A stretch of 64,000 nt of DNA. Source: Knoxdaviesia capensis. Lineage: Eukaryota; Ascomycota; Sordariomycetes; Microascales; Gondwanamycetaceae. The position numbers and the translations under genes were made by a program. The stretch covers positions 1,282,466 to 1,346,465 of the forward strand of contig LNGK01000005.1 in NCBI GenBank assembly GCA_001510575.1. The letters run 5' to 3'. Below are positions 63,839-64,000 of this stretch, one piece after another (within the stretch, counting starts at the first letter, position 1; the number at the start of each line of letters is the position of its first letter). The notes beneath the pieces were generated by a model. It saw nothing but the letters and a program-made list of their open reading frames with translations, was not told the DNA's origin and did not search any database.

Positions 63839-64000
63839 ATGCACTCCGCGCCCTCCGAAACAACCCCGCCGGCCGCCGACGCCGCGGCCGCCGCATCGGC
63901 CGCGGCCAACGAGCCACTGGCCTGCGTGTCGTGCCGCGCCCGCAAGCTCAAGTGCGACCGTGTGGCGCCGGTGTGCTCACGGTGCTCCCGGGCCAATTCG
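63839..64000 (+). CDS. Zn(II)2Cys6 zinc-cluster transcription factor (N-terminal 54 codons; runs off the window)
   Basis: From the ATG at 63839 the frame is open to the window edge. After an Ala/Pro-rich start (residues about 10-24, a run of Ala codons in GC-rich DNA), residues 29-50 carry the binuclear cluster ACVSCRARKLKCDR followed by CSRC. Cys29, Cys32, Cys39 and Cys46 with Cys49 are visible, with the usual CX2C, CX6C and CX2C spacings; the sixth zinc ligand would lie just beyond residue 54. The RKLKCDR basic stretch is typical of the fungal Gal4-type family. The full protein usually also has a middle homology region, which is not in view, so no target pathway can be named. Confidence 0.9.
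   Translation, partial: MHSAPSETTPPAADAAAAASAAANEPLACVSCRARKLKCDRVAPVCSRCSRANS

Overview
The window looks like the nuclear genome of a filamentous ascomycete (Pezizomycotina, most likely Sordariomycetes). The basis is: introns of about 80-350 nt with GTATGT/GTAAGT/GTGAGT donors and YAG acceptors; pyrimidine-rich leaders ahead of start codons; a PBN1-family GPI-biosynthesis protein whose exons follow those of Sordariomycete relatives as I remember them; a TALE homeodomain regulator; a Zn(II)2Cys6 zinc-cluster regulator; and short internal TTAGGG runs. The genus cannot be fixed from four genes.

Layout. Positions 1-430 are pyrimidine-rich on the minus strand and look like the leader or promoter of a minus-strand gene lying left of the window. 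A PBN1-like subunit of GPI mannosyltransferase I occupies 5172-2941 (minus, three exons). It is transcribed away from a 1062-residue multidomain protein at 8202-11738 (plus, five exons), with a 3 kb divergent spacer between them. That protein joins a caspase-type (C14) domain, a homeodomain-like segment and a rhodanese-like domain. Its caspase His/Cys dyad is intact, but the other two domains lack their key functional residues. It is the most unusual gene here.

From 11739 to 53722 (41,984 bp) I find no convincing protein-coding gene on either strand. This stretch is rich in dinucleotide microsatellites, homopolymers (including 31 consecutive C), polypyrimidine tracts and a recurring TACTG/CAGTA pentamer motif. 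It ends in a pyrimidine-rich leader of about 2 kb with a TATA-like element and upstream ORFs, running into a TALE homeodomain gene at 53723-55171 (two exons, 433 aa).

After a T-rich 3' flank, another noncoding stretch of about 8.7 kb leads to the first 54 codons of a Zn2Cys6 transcription factor, which runs off the right edge at 64000. A pair of CACGTG boxes lies about 1 kb upstream of it.

The four genes do not form an operon-like or metabolic cluster. Two are regulators with unusually long upstream regions, which suggests a regulatory (promoter, enhancer or lncRNA) role for at least part of the gene-poor DNA. All exon coordinates were worked out by eye from reading frame, splice signals and domain continuity.
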